64,000 nucleotides of DNA from assembly GCF_905163445.1 (NCBI RefSeq), contig NC_053202.1:8680001-8744000 (forward strand), read 5' to 3'. This document shows positions 12,815 through 24,798 of the stretch, one piece after another. The stretch is from Pararge aegeria. Its lineage: Eukaryota > Arthropoda > Insecta > Lepidoptera > Nymphalidae. Under the pieces are notes generated by a model. The model worked only from the letters and a program-made list of their open reading frames with translations. It was not told the origin of the DNA and made no database searches. Position 1 is the stretch's first letter, and each line of letters starts with the position of its first letter. The position numbers were made by a program, and so were the translations under genes.

Positions 12815-12965
12815 CCTGAGTACTCCACTTCCCAAGGGTTGTCGTTCTAGGCGACTTAGGGAATATAATGAAGAACGGGCAGCAGAGACCGTCTGGTTAG
12901 ATTATTACACACCTTCCCGTTGGGAGAGGCCTTTGGTCTAGTAGTGGACTTTAAAAGGCTCAATA
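12815..12965. mobile_element. Repeat family G fragment
   Basis: CTAGGCGACTTAGGGAATAT, ACGGGCAGCAG and CCTTCCCGTTGGGA match, in opposite orientation, pieces at 18885-19085 and 20393-20575 (GTCGCCTCGTACGACACC, ACACGG). It is an interspersed retroelement 3' region of unresolved class. Confidence 0.45.
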
Positions 12966-12968
12966 GCC

Positions 12969-13018
12969 TTTAACGGTGTATACATCGACATCAATATGTC
13001 GATGTATACACCGTTAAA
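12969..13018. repeat. Perfect palindrome, 23-bp arms, 4-nt loop
   Basis: The left arm 12969-12991 is the exact reverse complement of 12996-13018, with loop CAAT between. The arm starts TTTAACGGTGTATACATCGA. It sits directly beside the end of the family G fragment. Confidence 0.9.
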
Positions 13019-13923
13019 CTAAATTACGAAATACTGTTGGAGGATGCATAAGTATTTCATAAGGAATCACCATGTAAAAATATAAAATCAAAAGAAGTAT
13101 ATTTATTTTTCCATAAAAAAAAATTCACATCACAACTGTTTATTTATGACAACCCTATTAAAGATCAAAGACCGACACGTGCATAGTACACTACGCGACG
13201 TGTACCTAATAAATTGACAGGAGTCACTTGATTTTAATTTTGCATGTGTTGTGGGCTGTATCTGATTTCAATCAGTAAAAACTATGGCAGGGTTTAAACC
13301 ATTAGGTTTTCGCTTTCAAAAATAATTCTCAGCGATAATACATAATTTACCTCTGAAGCCTGTGAAATAATATTTCGGTTTTCATTTACACGCTGTAAAC
13401 ATAATATAAAAAAAATACGATTACCTTCATCCGAAAGTGTGTGCGTATTTTTTTTAATACTATATTTTAGCACCATTACCATGCCCAAAACTGGGAAATT
13501 TATTGGCTAATGATGATTTTAAGCTCATGTCCCGATGGCGTTATACACATCGGTCCGGTGAGAGTTGGTTCTTGAACCCGGACGGAGTAGCAACTCTCGC
13601 GGAAGTGAGATTTTACTTGAATGCTTACACGATATCCAACTACTTAGTACTATTAACCATATGGCATATGTGACTTTCTTATTTTTTATCTAGACAAATA
13701 AATTCAATTACGTACTACTAACAATAAAGTACTTCCAATGATACAATTTAGTCCTTAACTCTAAAAATGTTTACTGTATAAGAACTTTTATACTGTTTAT
13801 GGTTTTTTTACAACAAAATGATATTTGTTACAATTGACGTACCCACTTCTTTTGACAGTCATGTTTTAAATTTTACTATTCAATTATTAAAATTTTTAAT
13901 GATGTGTCCATAAAAAAAAAAAA
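13019..13923. other. AT-rich spacer
   Basis: Nothing recognisable beyond low-complexity AT. Open frames here are short and unremarkable. Confidence 0.4.
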
Positions 13924-14149
13924 TTATACTACGACAATACACACACCACCATCTAGTCCCAAAGTAAGCGTAGCTTGTGTTATGGGTACTAAGATAACTG
14001 ATGAATATTTTTATGAATGATATACATAAATACTTATAATATAAATATAAACAGAAAAACCCAGACACTGACGACATTCATGTTCATCACACAAAGGTTT
14101 TCCAGTTGTGGGAATAGAACGCTGCCCACTACGCCAATCGGCCGTCCAT
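13924..14149 (-). mobile_element. SINE-A copy, reverse orientation
   Basis: It reads the family 3' end first (TACTACGACAATACACACAC, AGCTTGTGTTATGGGTACTA) and finishes at the tRNA-like head (TTCCAGTTGTGGGAATAGAA, GCCAATCGGCCGTC). A second, 3'-only fragment in the same orientation follows at 14228-14332. Confidence 0.8.
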
Positions 14150-14337
14150 AATGTTGTCAAAGGTGTGTGGAGTCCACCAATCTGCACTGGGCCAGTGTGA
14201 TGGACTACGGCCTTAACCTAATTGTGGGACTAACTCCAAAGTCAGCGTTGCTTATGTTATATACAGTACCTACTAAGATAATGATGAATATTTTTATGAA
14301 AAATATACATAAATACTAATAATCCAAATATCATAAT

Positions 14338-14610
14338 CATCATATTAACCAATTACCGGTCCACTACAGAGCACGGGTCTCCTCCCACAATGAGAAGGAG
14401 TTAAGTCGGTAGTCCACCCACTGGGGACTGGTGGACTCCACACACCTTTGATAACATCATGTAGAACTTTCAGGCTTGCAGGTTTCCTCACGATGTTTTC
14501 CTTCAAAGTTGAAGAAAGTGATATTTTAATTACTTAAAACGCACATAACTTCGAAAAGTTAGAGGTGCGTGCTGGGATTCGAACTCGGCCCCCCGAAAGG
14601 GGAGCCCTGA
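14338..14610 (-). mobile_element. SINE-B copy, reverse orientation
   Basis: Its complement shows the full landmark order: tail CCAATTACCGGTCCACTACA, AGCACGGGTCTCCT, TCACGATGTTTTCCTTCA, then GTGCTGGGATTCGAACTCGG, the B-box region. The head is at the right end. Confidence 0.8.
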
Positions 14611-16187
14611 ATAACAATAATTAAAATGAATAAAATATATACTTCACACATGATTCAAAACAGTGTACAAACTTAACATCTGTTTGAGCTTCCATAATAA
14701 AGTTCAAGTTAATACTCAGGTAAACATTAGCAATGATCTTCAAAACGGAAGTCAAGAACGCACTTTCACGGCAAAACACAAATACCTTTCTATATAAAAC
14801 TCACCGCCGTATTTCTACTAGTATACGATTCAAAATGCAATTGAGATTGTAACCCGTATCTGTGAGAGTTTAAGATTGAAATTGCTGTAACATCTGTCCC
14901 GATTTTCCCGTGTTGGTTATGTATTTATGTATTTAGGGTGTACATTGGAATGCAAAGCCTACTGACATGGTTTGTACGCATTGTATGTGAATATCATATC
15001 GTGCGAGAGTTTTCTTATCTGCAGTTTGTTATTTCACTAACGATGATTTTCTTCGCACCTATTCTAACAAGTAAATGCTCGTAACATCATACCACGTCTT
15101 TATCATTATTAACAATCCATTACCGACTTAAGAAGGCCAAGGGCCTCCTAACACTAAGAAAAAAAAATTTATAAACGATTTATTGTGGCAACAAGATTAC
15201 ATTTAGTAATACACAAACAAAAAGTATGGACGGCATCTGCTGCTTTATTTAGGTAACCCTGTGCTATAGGCATCAGCGACCTACCCTCCTTAATATTGAT
15301 TAGGCACTAAAATCAGTGCATTCTTGATAAACTAATTTACTTCATGTGTGTGGGTGTATGTGTATGTGGGTATGTGTGTGTGCGTGTGTGTCACAATGAG
15401 AAGGCTATGGCCACAGTCAACCACGCTGGCCAAGTGCGGTTCGGTAGACTTCACACTTTTTTATATCTTAAACTCTTTTTAAAATAATAATAGTAATTAA
15501 TAAATTTAATTGTATTTTTAAACTATAGCCCTAGATATTTAAAGAAAGCCCCACGAATCGCGAAGCTAAACTGGCAAAGGAAGAGACGCTTAGTACATTT
15601 TTCCGCCAGAAATAAGATTATATTTAGGTTAAGTATTACATTGAAAAATAAACTTATTAAATAGTAATACCTAATTTTGAAACTGTGTACTTAATATAAA
15701 TCCATATGACCAAAAATATACTTAATTTCTTATCGTAGTACATTAGACTTCAACGCGTGCATTACCAGCTGCAATCGACTCCTAAAATAACTAAAACTTA
15801 CATTCAATATACAAATATTTCTTAAATTTTATCCAGTAAAAGTATGAAAGAAAACCAAAGAAGCAATTGCCGTTCCAAAGGTTTTCAATTTTTCCACTGT
15901 AACTTTGGGTTTTTCTAATTTTCTTTTAAACACACTTTGAATTTTGGTAAACAAACTAAAACAATAACCAAATCGGTCTTTTTATAATCCTTTCAAAAGT
16001 ATATATAGGTACACAAATAAAAATGAATATATGTTATTATATTTAAAATTATTATCATATATATATTTTAAAATCAAAAGAGAAATTTTGAGGGCGTTAA
16101 TTTCCTTATTTCAGTGTTAAGTGGCTATATTAAGTTCAAGTAATTTTTATTGATTTTTAAATATATTTTTTTCAAATATATAAAGAA
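14611..16187. other. Spacer with a TG-rich microsatellite
   Basis: A (TG)n-type microsatellite (GTGTGTGGGTGTATGTGTAT) spans about 15344-15391 and abuts a SINE-B fragment in reverse at about 15395-15450. No gene is supported. The remainder is AT-rich. Confidence 0.5.
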
Positions 16188-16495
16188 TTGGCGATAGCCT
16201 ATTGGGTAGCACTTCGACTTCACTTTCGTGGGGCCGAGTTCGAATCCCGGCGAACCTCTTACTTTTCAAAGTTATGTGCGTTAAGCAATTGAAATATAAC
16301 TTGCTTTAACGGTGAAAGAAAACATCGTGAAGAAACCTGCATGCCTGAGATCTTTATAATGTTCTCAAAGGTGTGTGGAGTCCACCAATCCGCAAAGGCC
16401 AGCGTGGTGATCAACGGTCTTAACCCCTTCTCATTGTGGAAGGCGACCCACGCCCTGTTGTGGACCGGTAATGGATTGATACGATGATGATGATG
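16188..16495 (+). mobile_element. SINE-B copy, full length
   Basis: The head is GCGATAGCCTATTGGGTAGC with B-box-like GAGTTCGAATCCC. The body has AACATCGTGAAGAAACCTGC and TGCCTGAGATC, and the 3' end GACCGGTAATGGATTGATAC is followed by GATGATGATGAT. The ATG/GAT tail matches that of the RTE LINE copies. Confidence 0.85.
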
Positions 16496-18585
16496 AATAT
16501 ATAATACTGTTTCATTATAACAGTAAAAAAAAATAAAAAAACATCAAACGATGGCTGTCCAATGCTGGTCATATTATAAGTATTTACTAACGATGTCGCC
16601 TGGTTAGGTAATAAAGTTCTAGTCACGAATAAGAACTAGTATCCAATAAATAAACATCGACAAGTCAAATTTTCGGTTACATACACTGCAGGTGTAAACT
16701 TTCAAAACTTTCATTTTTACCAACACTTTTTACTCACACACAATGCATTTTCAACCTTAAAACTGTAGATATACAGTTCATTTCGAAATGATTAAAATGT
16801 GTGTCAGTTTTTGAGTATCTCATTTCTATTATGCAAGCGAAGTAAGAGGACTTTTGTAATAATTGTTATACTGGATCTTGAATGCTTTTTATACACGATA
16901 TCGTTTTAAGCATTTCTGGAAAGATATATTTACTCACTCTTACCATTGTTTTACTTGAAATAAAGATTATATTCACGCACTTTAGTCGTTTTCATGCACC
17001 TATTAAAATACTGCTGATGGACACGGTTATTAAGCATAGACCCACCACGCTGCTCCAATTCGGATTGCTGGGCTATCTCAAATCAATAAAAGGGATTGTA
17101 ATCATTCTCAATCTTTTAATGTCTCGCTGATAGACACAAGCCTCCTCTCTCATACAGAGAGAATTAAAGCTTAAACCCACCATGCTGCAAGAGACTAGCT
17201 GACAGGCTTTTACAGATTTTGCAACATGATAGTGATGGAGTCTCGAGACTGGTGCCTACGTACTCATAATATAAATAAATGCCTTAATATAAAAACCTAA
17301 CAAGTTACAACTCCACCCAGGAACTGGACCTCGTGACCATCGTACATGCTAATAACTAGACCGTTAGATGCATCTAGGATATAGATAGAAACACTGCAGA
17401 GGCGTAAAAATATAGGCCATTTACCTACCTACTTTTAGAAGTGCCCTAGAAAGTAAATGCTTTGTTGAAATATATAAGTACAAACTAAATAAACATAGCT
17501 ATACAAAGAACTCAGCTTTTTGATTAACAATATATTGGTTTCATTCACGTCTCGATAGTGAAATTATTCTTTTTCGTTTTGTTACAAACATAACGGCTGA
17601 CGGCATCTAGTGTAAGAAACGGTGTATAAAAAGCTTTTGTGATCAGCGCCATCTATTGTTGGCTTCAACAAACACTACGACAACCATACAAAACAACGAA
17701 CAACAAAATGAAATCAACGTTCGCCGCTAGAGTGTGCTGTTTTTTTTTCTTTTTTTATTCGAAAGTCCGCAAAGACCAAAATCCAATCGGCTAGTCATCT
17801 TAAATAATTTTCTTTCATTAGAAATAATGTTTTTTTTGTTATTTTTCATTCAATGTTACGTGTTAACCGTTACGATAGATAAAGTTTTTTGTACTGTTGA
17901 GCTTGGATCTAGGTACTTTTATTCGGTAACAATTGTATTATTGTATTTGACTGTTAAAGTAGGCAGGTAAGTAGGTACGATTTTGACTTACTGATCTGGC
18001 ACTATATAACCTAAGTAGGTATTTTACTTAGATTTCCTATTTAATGTTTACCCAAATTTATACTTGTTATAATGAATGATTGTCCGTAGTCAAACAGTTC
18101 GGACTACCTACGGATCACGAGTTAACCTAGGTTTAATTTTCGGATATAATAATAATAATATCGTTTATTTCTTTCATAAAAATTGCACATATAATAAGTT
18201 TACGAACTGGCTACCCTGGCTAGATTTTATCTGTGTTAAGGATAACCAGCCCTCGCCCCCGGAACATACATAGACAGATTGAAATTAAGACATTACTATT
18301 ATGTAGCTTTAATTGTAAGATAGGGATAGGATAAACATAGTAAGAAGTCACTCCTATAAGAGAGAAGGTGTATCACCCCGTGACACCCCGAGACATTTGG
18401 GTGGATTTGTGCGGCCGAACGCCAATATCCTAGCAATAAGGTTTCTACTGAGAAATGTTAACGGAAAAATTATAACAATTCCGATTCTGAAATCGACCGA
18501 ACTCAGGACCTCGTGCACCGTAGTTTAATATACTAACCAATAGACTAACAAGACAGATACGTGCAAATTAGTGTGAAGGGGAGGA
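16496..18585. other. Spacer with decayed repeats
   Basis: No gene is supported; open frames at 16882-17130 and 17734-17970 show no recognised domain. Degenerate repeat text (CACCACGCTGCTCCAATTCG at about 17043; GACCTCGTG..-type tRNA-like heads at about 17325 and 18500) marks old SINE-like insertions. Confidence 0.4.
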
Positions 18586-18838
18586 TATTCTGTTCTGTTA
18601 TTTTCTCTTCTTTTCGATTATATTATATTATAATCTGTTCTGCTTTATTCTATTCTTTTCTGTACTGTGCTATTCTGTTCTGTTTTTTCAAAAGAATAGT
18701 ATATAATAGAGCAAAACAGAATAGAAGAAAATAGAATAGAACAGAACAGAATAGAATAGAACAGAATAAAGCAGAATGGAATAGAATAGAATTGAACAGA
18801 ATAGAATAGAACCGAATAGAATAGAACAGAACTGCAGA
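18586..18838. repeat. Inverted pentanucleotide microsatellite (TTCTG / CAGAA)
   Basis: From 18586 to about 18690 the + strand is pyrimidine-rich (TTCTGTTCTG, TATTCTATTC). From about 18700 to 18838 it switches to the complement (AGAATAGAACAGAAC). The two halves face each other, so the tract can fold into a long imperfect hairpin. Long open frames on - across it are low-complexity artefacts. Confidence 0.85.
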
Positions 18839-18859
18839 AATAAGCATAGCGCTAAAACT

Positions 18860-19090
18860 TTACCGCCGAGCTCCTGGACTAAACGCCTCTTCCAACGGAA
18901 GGGTTTGCCCATAATCACCACGCTTTGGCTTACGCTGGTGATCGCAGTAGATGGTAGTAGTAGCACGGAGGACGCTGCTGCCCGTTCTTCGTTATAATGC
19001 CTTAGTCGCCTCGTACGACACCTGCGGGAAGAAGTGTGGTGGTGACAACTGTATTACGAGCTGTCACCACACGGCACAATCTCTCGAGTT
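18860..19090. mobile_element. Repeat family G fragment
   Basis: GGAAGGGTTTGCCCATAATC, TGCCCGTTCTTCGTTATAAT, AGTCGCCTCGTACGACACC and CTGTCACCACACGG are shared in order with 20393-20575. No intact frame. Confidence 0.5.
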
Positions 19091-20392
19091 CTTAATGTGA
19101 CGTAGCAATATAGTCGCTCGCAATCGAGGAATTGTTTTCGCATATCAAACACTGTATTGTCAAAGTAAAATTGACTTAATATAACTCGAGCTAGAGTCGC
19201 AAATCCTGTACTTTAGATTTTTATTTCACAAACGTCAAAAGTCCGAGCTAAGGAATTCTAGTTTAAGCTTTACAATGATGTTTATAAGATCTATTTTACT
19301 CCGATGATCATGGGTGAGAAATTTTGTACTAAGGCTACAGAGCTTTGATGAAACCTGTCACGTAGCTCCTAATGTTGGTTTAAAGGAAGACCAGTCATGC
19401 GTCAAAACTTACTTACAATTTCATGTTTCACTGCAAATATGATGATACCGTTCACCGTACCGATACGACTGACAAATAGCCAAGCGCACTGCAGTGAAAA
19501 GGTCAAGTTCATAAGAAACTAAACTCACAGGGGCACTACTGTACCCGTTTTTAACTACTACCCACTCTTACTTAATACCTTGTATCCGGCCAATCAAGGC
19601 TAGATGGCGATGTGTGTATTGTCGTATTTATCTTATATATATATAAAAGAAAGTTGTGTTAGTTACACCATTTATAATTCAAGAAAGGCTGGACCAATTT
19701 TTATGAAATTTGATTTTTTGGATTCCTCTTACACCGGAATAGGATAATAAGTATTAAAATATAACATTCATAAAAAATAAATTATCCGAGGTACGAAGTT
19801 TGCCGGGATAGCTAGTTAATTATATAAAAAATAAAAATTCAAAGAAGAATGGCGGAACACGGTTTCGTTTAGTCATTCAAATTGGTATCAAAAATTAAGT
19901 TTTTATTTTTTTTTAAAAAACCTCTCAAATCCCAAGCCTTAACTTCAACGGTTAAAAAATCTTTTAATGAAATAAATTAGTGGTTCTATTCTTTTTGTCA
20001 TCTTGTTTAAATCTACTCGCAAAAATCAAAAGAGGTACGTCACTTGTGTACGTCAAAACAATAAAAAACGAAAAATATATATTGTGAACAGTACCATCAA
20101 TAGGTAGGTACAATAATCGCTTGTATCAAAAATAACCTGGTAATTCACGAACTTCATTTACTTGTTACTGTGAAATCCGGCGAACTAGAGTTTTTGGTAA
20201 TGCATTGTAATTATTAAACCCTTAAAAATGAGATAAATTCCACGAAGGCACCGTATAAATACTATGTGAAACCAAATCCCATACTTCATCCGGCATTCTC
20301 TTTTAAATGTTCTGGTAGCTGAGATAAGTACGTGCCTAATCAAATAACATGGCAATATTGTCCAAAGCAACATGGTTCATGGGAAACAGTTT
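19091..20392. other. Spacer with repeat scraps
   Basis: A SINE-A 3' end (GCTAGATGGCGATGTGTGTA) at about 19598-19635 is followed immediately by a TATATATATA tract. An E-like repeat follows (AAGGCTGGACCAATTTTTAT, to about 19815, ending GCCGGGATAGCTAGTT). No gene. Confidence 0.45.
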
Positions 20393-20575
20393 GCATCATC
20401 AACATAAATAGCCCATAAAAGTCCACTGCTGTCCTGTTGGAAATATAGAGGAAGAGGAAGCATCTGTCTGTTCTCCGTTATAGTCCCTGAGTCGCCTCGT
20501 ACGACACCCGCGGGAAGAGAAGGGGTAGTGATAACTGTTTTCTGATCTGGCATCACCACACGGTTTTTTTTTTAC
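20393..20575. mobile_element. Repeat family G fragment
   Basis: CATCATCAACATAAATAGCC, AGTCCACTGCTGTCC, GTCGCCTCGTACGACACC and CATCACCACACGG. The left edge resembles a LINE 3' end in reverse. Confidence 0.5.
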
Positions 20576-20797
20576 TTAACAAACGCTTATGAGATAGTCT
20601 ATAACATAAATTTTGCTCGTTTTCACTAAACCTAGCAAACGCTCAAATTTGATGCTTAATGATTTGGATGCGTAGGGTAAAAAACCGTTTCACCAACTCT
20701 TAGATGATGAGTAACGACGTGAGGCGCTATCTAAAGTTACGACACCGATTCGGCGGTGCGTAATGTTTAGATAACTCGCTACTTAACACTTGAAGAA

Positions 20798-20935
20798 GAA
20801 GAAGAAGAAACACTTTATTGCACGTAAACACACAGGAAAAGAAACATTAAGGAGTATACAGAAAATAATGTAGACATGCAAAGGCGGCCTTATTGCCGTA
20901 CACAATCTCTTACAGGCAACCTTTGTAAAAAGGAC
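20798..20935 (-). mobile_element. LINE 3'-end fragment, reverse
   Basis: A GAA-repeat tail (GAAGAAGAAGAAGAAGAAAC) is followed by ACTTTATTGCACGTAAACAC and GGCGGCCTTATTGCCGTACA. The latter is a text I associate with a common lepidopteran LINE 3' untranslated region in reverse. No coding part is recognised. Confidence 0.5.
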
Positions 20936-21611
20936 TTTCACTTGATAAATGAAAAAAATAAAAATCCTCTTTTATTCAAAATAAAAGCGGATGATTATAA
21001 TATAACCTAAATTGCATATGAAAAATGAAAAATAAGATAATAAAAACACAAAATACTATATACTGGCAAGAATCATAGACAAGTTAGGTTATGTGAGTTA
21101 CCTAGTGAAAATTGGAGAAATGTTACTAAATGTTCCTAAATGCCTAGGAATCTTCTTTGATTACGCGTTCGTTGCTTACTGAAGCATTGCCTTGTTAGTT
21201 TTTCGTGAAAAGGGGCATTAAAGTGCTAAAGGGCAGTTCTAGTATCTAGATTTATATGTGATGATGAATACTAACTTGTTGATGGCGTTCTTGATCAACT
21301 TAGAGTACTAGTGCAAGTTGACATGCACCATCAAGTATGCCGAGCAGAGAAGCATTGTCGTGGGGTTGGCGATGTTCTTGCCCACCGAACTGGATAAGAA
21401 GTTACTTAGGCAATGCCTAATACGTCGTTAGTGAAAACGGGCATAAGGGTATTTATCTAGTGGGCTATGTTTAGTTACCCACCTTCGCTTTTCAAAGCCA
21501 CTTGAAAAGCGGATTTACGCTTCACGTGGCTATTAGAAAGAAGCGACTCGCTTTCTGGCTCCAAATTATGATGTGACAATTCTCATAAGCGTAATTGTAG
21601 TTTATTTGCTA
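20936..21611. other. Spacer, nothing recognised
   Basis: Mixed AT-rich sequence without supported gene or repeat boundary. Confidence 0.35.
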
Positions 21612-22045
21612 CTAGCTTTTGCCCGCGGCTTCGCTCACGTTAAGTTTTATTTTTGATTTGTTAAATTTACTACAAAGGGTTAAAAAAAGGTCTTGCTGCT
21701 TATAGAAAAATATGAACGGAAATTACTTAGAAAATCAGAAACTTTCATATAAATTTTGATCCCCTATGAAATACGTATTTCTTTATTATAAATCGAAAAC
21801 TTAAAATCAAAGTTTAATTGATGTAGCTTGAAAAATAAATTGATAAATGAAGAATTTTTTACAAACTTTCATCCCATATTTAACCCTGATGGAATTTAAA
21901 AAAATCCTTTCCTAGCGGACGCCTACGTTGTAATAACTATCTGTGTGCAAAATTTCAGCCCAATCCGTCAAGTGGTTCGAGCTGTGTGTTGATAGATCAG
22001 TCAATCAGTCAGTCAGTCAGTGACCTTTTATATATTTTGATAATA
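21612..22045 (+). mobile_element. Repeat family E copy
   Basis: The head is ACTAGCTTTTGCCCGCGGCT. The body has TTTCAGCCCAATCCGTCAAG and a CAGT-repeat stretch (GTCAATCAGTCAGTCAGTCA), with an AT tail at TATATATTTTGATAATATAC. The same family lies in reverse at 29555-29968. Confidence 0.6.
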
Positions 22046-22790
22046 TACAAGTTATCAGCTGCTCAATAAATATTTTACGCAAAAAGGGTAGGTTAGGTAT
22101 ACTTTCGAAAATTTGTGCAGTTATGCTGATAATGCGTTTGGTGAAAAAAATTGGTCATATACAATTACCAATCAAGTAATCGGTGAGTACTAAAGCAAAA
22201 ATGATAACTTTTAGTTTTTTAATCGATGAAGTGCGTATGAAATAAAAAAAAATATTTTCTAAGATTACGTTGACGAAACAGAGACAACTATTGCAATATC
22301 CTGTACAACCAATAGCTTGGACATGGTAATTATTAATGATATTATCACTCGCGTTTAGATGTAATTAATGTTTTAAAAGATAAATTTAATTAAAACAAAA
22401 AAATTAGGGATTTTTCATAAAATAAACTTCTTTCTAAAAATATAAGATAAAATTAAATTTATATTTAAAAAAAATGAATTAAAATAAAACGGTTATTGTA
22501 AATAAGAAATGTGAATAATAAATGATTAAATGTAGATTAAAATTGTAGCTATATTTAATTAAAAATCGATTAAAATAATTTCTCAGCTTGAAATGACAGC
22601 TTAATTTATGTTATTTTTATTTATAAATAATAAAGACAAAAACAGGTTATATTGATAAAAAAAAATCTATTTCAGTTTCATACTCTATATTTAATAGAAG
22701 TGTGAAGTTGTTTACTCAAAACCTATTATGTCATTATTACTTTATAAAACTATTTACACTGTAACTTATAATTAATCTTACTTAAATTTG
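22046..22790. other. Very AT-rich spacer
   Basis: No gene or repeat boundary recognised. It is dominated by A/T runs. Confidence 0.4.
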
Positions 22791-22859
22791 TATTCTTTAT
22801 CGAAATTATTACTTACGAATATGATGATGATATTTAATAACATGGACATCATATTTACA

Positions 22860-23457
22860 TTCTCCGTGGAAAAATACATGGTCATACCAATTTTTATGAC
22901 AATCGGTTGAACGGGGCGGAAGTCGATACTTGACAGCGCTGCCTGGTGGGGAGTTACATCAATGGACATAGCATGTTCGTTTTCTCCGAGGAAAAATACA
23001 TGGTCATACCAATTTTTATGACAATCGGTTGAACGGGGCGGAAGTCGATACTTGACAGCGCCGCCTGGTGGGGAGTTACATCAATGGACATAGCATGTTC
23101 GTTTTCTCCGTGGAAAAATACATGGTCATACCAATTTTTATGACAATCGGTTGAACGGGGCGGAAGTCGATACTTGACAGCGCCGCCTTGTGGGGAGTTA
23201 CATCAATGGACATAGAATGTTCGTTTTCTCCGTGGAAAAATACATGGTCATACCAATTTTTATGACAATCGGTTGAACGGGGCGGAAGTCGATACTTGAC
23301 AGCGCCGCCTGGTGGGGAGTTACATCAATGGGCATAGCATATAAACCTTCTCCGTGAAAAAATACATAAGCATACCAATTTTCATAATGATCGGTCAAAT
23401 AGTTTCTGAGTTTATCGATGACATATATACAAACATCCTCTTTTATATATATAGATT
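22860..23457. repeat. 122-bp tandem repeat, about 4.5 units
   Basis: TTCTCCG anchors recur at 22860, 22982, 23104, 23226 and 23348, exactly 122 bp apart. Each unit holds CATGGTCATACCAATTTTTA, GACAATCGGTTGAACGGGGC and GGAGTTACATCAATGGACAT. Units are nearly identical. The last, divergent unit runs into CAAATAGTTTCTGAGTTTAT and a TATATATA tract. This looks like internal expansion inside an interspersed repeat. Frames crossing it are not genes. Confidence 0.9.
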
Positions 23458-23631
23458 AAAAAAGAATGGCTTGGCGGCGTAATACTTACTTCTGCTTTTT
23501 ACTAACGTTTACCGATTTTGGGTTCAGTCTATCTAATACAAAACCCTGTACTGGCTCTATTTACTGTCGTGACTGTTTACATGCTGAATACTTACTAATA
23601 TTATTTGTTTTTTAATTCAACTACAAAAATA

Positions 23632-23822
23632 GCTAACCTGTTAGGGTTTTGGCAGTTTCATCAGTATTGACCCCAAACCCCTTATCCGTTTTTACGCGGC
23701 GTCGTACTGAAACGCTAAGTCACTTAGCGGCACGTTTGTCTTTAGAGTGGTAACTAGATACCAGACCAGGGTAAATACTGAAATTAAAAATTCGCACTCA
23801 ACGCTGCGCCAGGGAGGTCATC
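23632..23822 (-). mobile_element. SINE-C copy, reverse
   Basis: The complement of the SINE-C landmarks in order: CTAACCTGTTAGGG, GTACTGAAACGCTAAGTCAC, GCGGCACGTTTGTCTTTAGA, AGACCAGGGTAAATACTGAA and the head CGCTGCGCCAGGGAGGTC. Confidence 0.7.
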
Positions 23823-24651
23823 AAAACTTAAAACGCCCATTACGCCCTAATTAAGCAACCATATTTATTGCAGTTTTTGCCCGAGATTCCAATCCTAGCT
23901 AGATCGATTTATCACCACCGAAACCCTCTGTATACTAAATATCATGAAAATCGTTGGAGCCGATTCCGAGATTCCAATTAATTATATATACAAGAATTGC
24001 TCGTTTCAAGATAAAAGATTCATTAATTTTGATTTCATTGAAAGGACAGAGAGTAAAAGCTCAGGAAAACACACAGTTCCCACTTGAGTTCTTTAAAAAT
24101 TTTGTGGTTGACTATACCCCATACCCCAATACCATACGCCCATTCTGGGAAGAGATCCGTGTTCTGTAGTAGGCACCTAACGGATTGTAAGTAATGATTA
24201 TCATCATAACATTGTATTGCGATAATTTACAAATATTTTTTTTATTAAAAATTTTACACACCTCTTTGATGTATCAAATCTGGCAGGCGCCCCTACACGA
24301 CTATTTTTTGTTTTAACGGATTGTAATCTGAGTAAAATCGTGGGTTGTGCCACTGAACTCTTTATAAAAGAGTTCAGTGGCACAACTATTAAAAATTTAT
24401 AAGAAAAAAAAAAATCCAGCCTCCGCTTGCTTTTGCTTTTGTATGCCCAAGCAACCAGCGGTCAGGGCTCCAGAGTGAGGAACCTCCTCACAATACGCGC
24501 CGTTTCAAGCACTACTGCCTTCTGTATCCGACCCTTGATCCAACTACCAAGCGAAAGCTTCTTAAGATGTTGGTCAAAGCTTTTCGCGAGAAGACCATTG
24601 ACTGTCTCTCTCACTCAACATTCCACATTATAGGTGGACCTTTATTATTAT
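23823..24651. other. Spacer with E-like scrap and a perfect palindrome
   Basis: GAGCCGATTCCGAGATTCCA and ACAAGAATTGCTCGTTT (23955-24006) match the 3' part of the repeat at 43930-44125. A perfect palindrome is at 24344-24386. The open frame at 24427-24633 is not recognised. Confidence 0.5.
24344..24386. repeat. Perfect palindrome, 20-bp arms, 3-nt loop
   Basis: The arm GTTGTGCCACTGAACTCTTT (24344-24363) is exactly complemented by 24367-24386, loop ATA. Confidence 0.92.
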
Positions 24652-24798
24652 AGGTTCATAAATACTCATAATATACAGATAAACACCCAGACACTAAAAA
24701 ACATTCGTGTTCATCACACAAATATTTTCCAGTTGTGGGAATCGAACCCCCAGCCTCACAAAGCATGGTCGTTGCCCTCTGCCCCAATCGGCCGCCAA
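24652..24798 (-). mobile_element. SINE-A copy, reverse, 3' part missing
   Basis: ACAGATAAACACCCAGACAC, GTTCATCACACAAATATTTT, CCAGTTGTGGGAATCGAACC and CCCAATCGGCCGCC form the head half of SINE-A in reverse. Confidence 0.75.

Noticed and set aside
18650..18966. Two - strand open frames rich in Phe, Tyr, Ser, Leu and Cys
   Set aside because: They are translations of the pentanucleotide microsatellite and change with every slippage.
22778..23398. - strand frames repeated in tandem (HQAALSSIDFRPVQPIV)
   Set aside because: They repeat only because of the 122-bp unit, are interrupted between units, and lie in an interspersed repeat.
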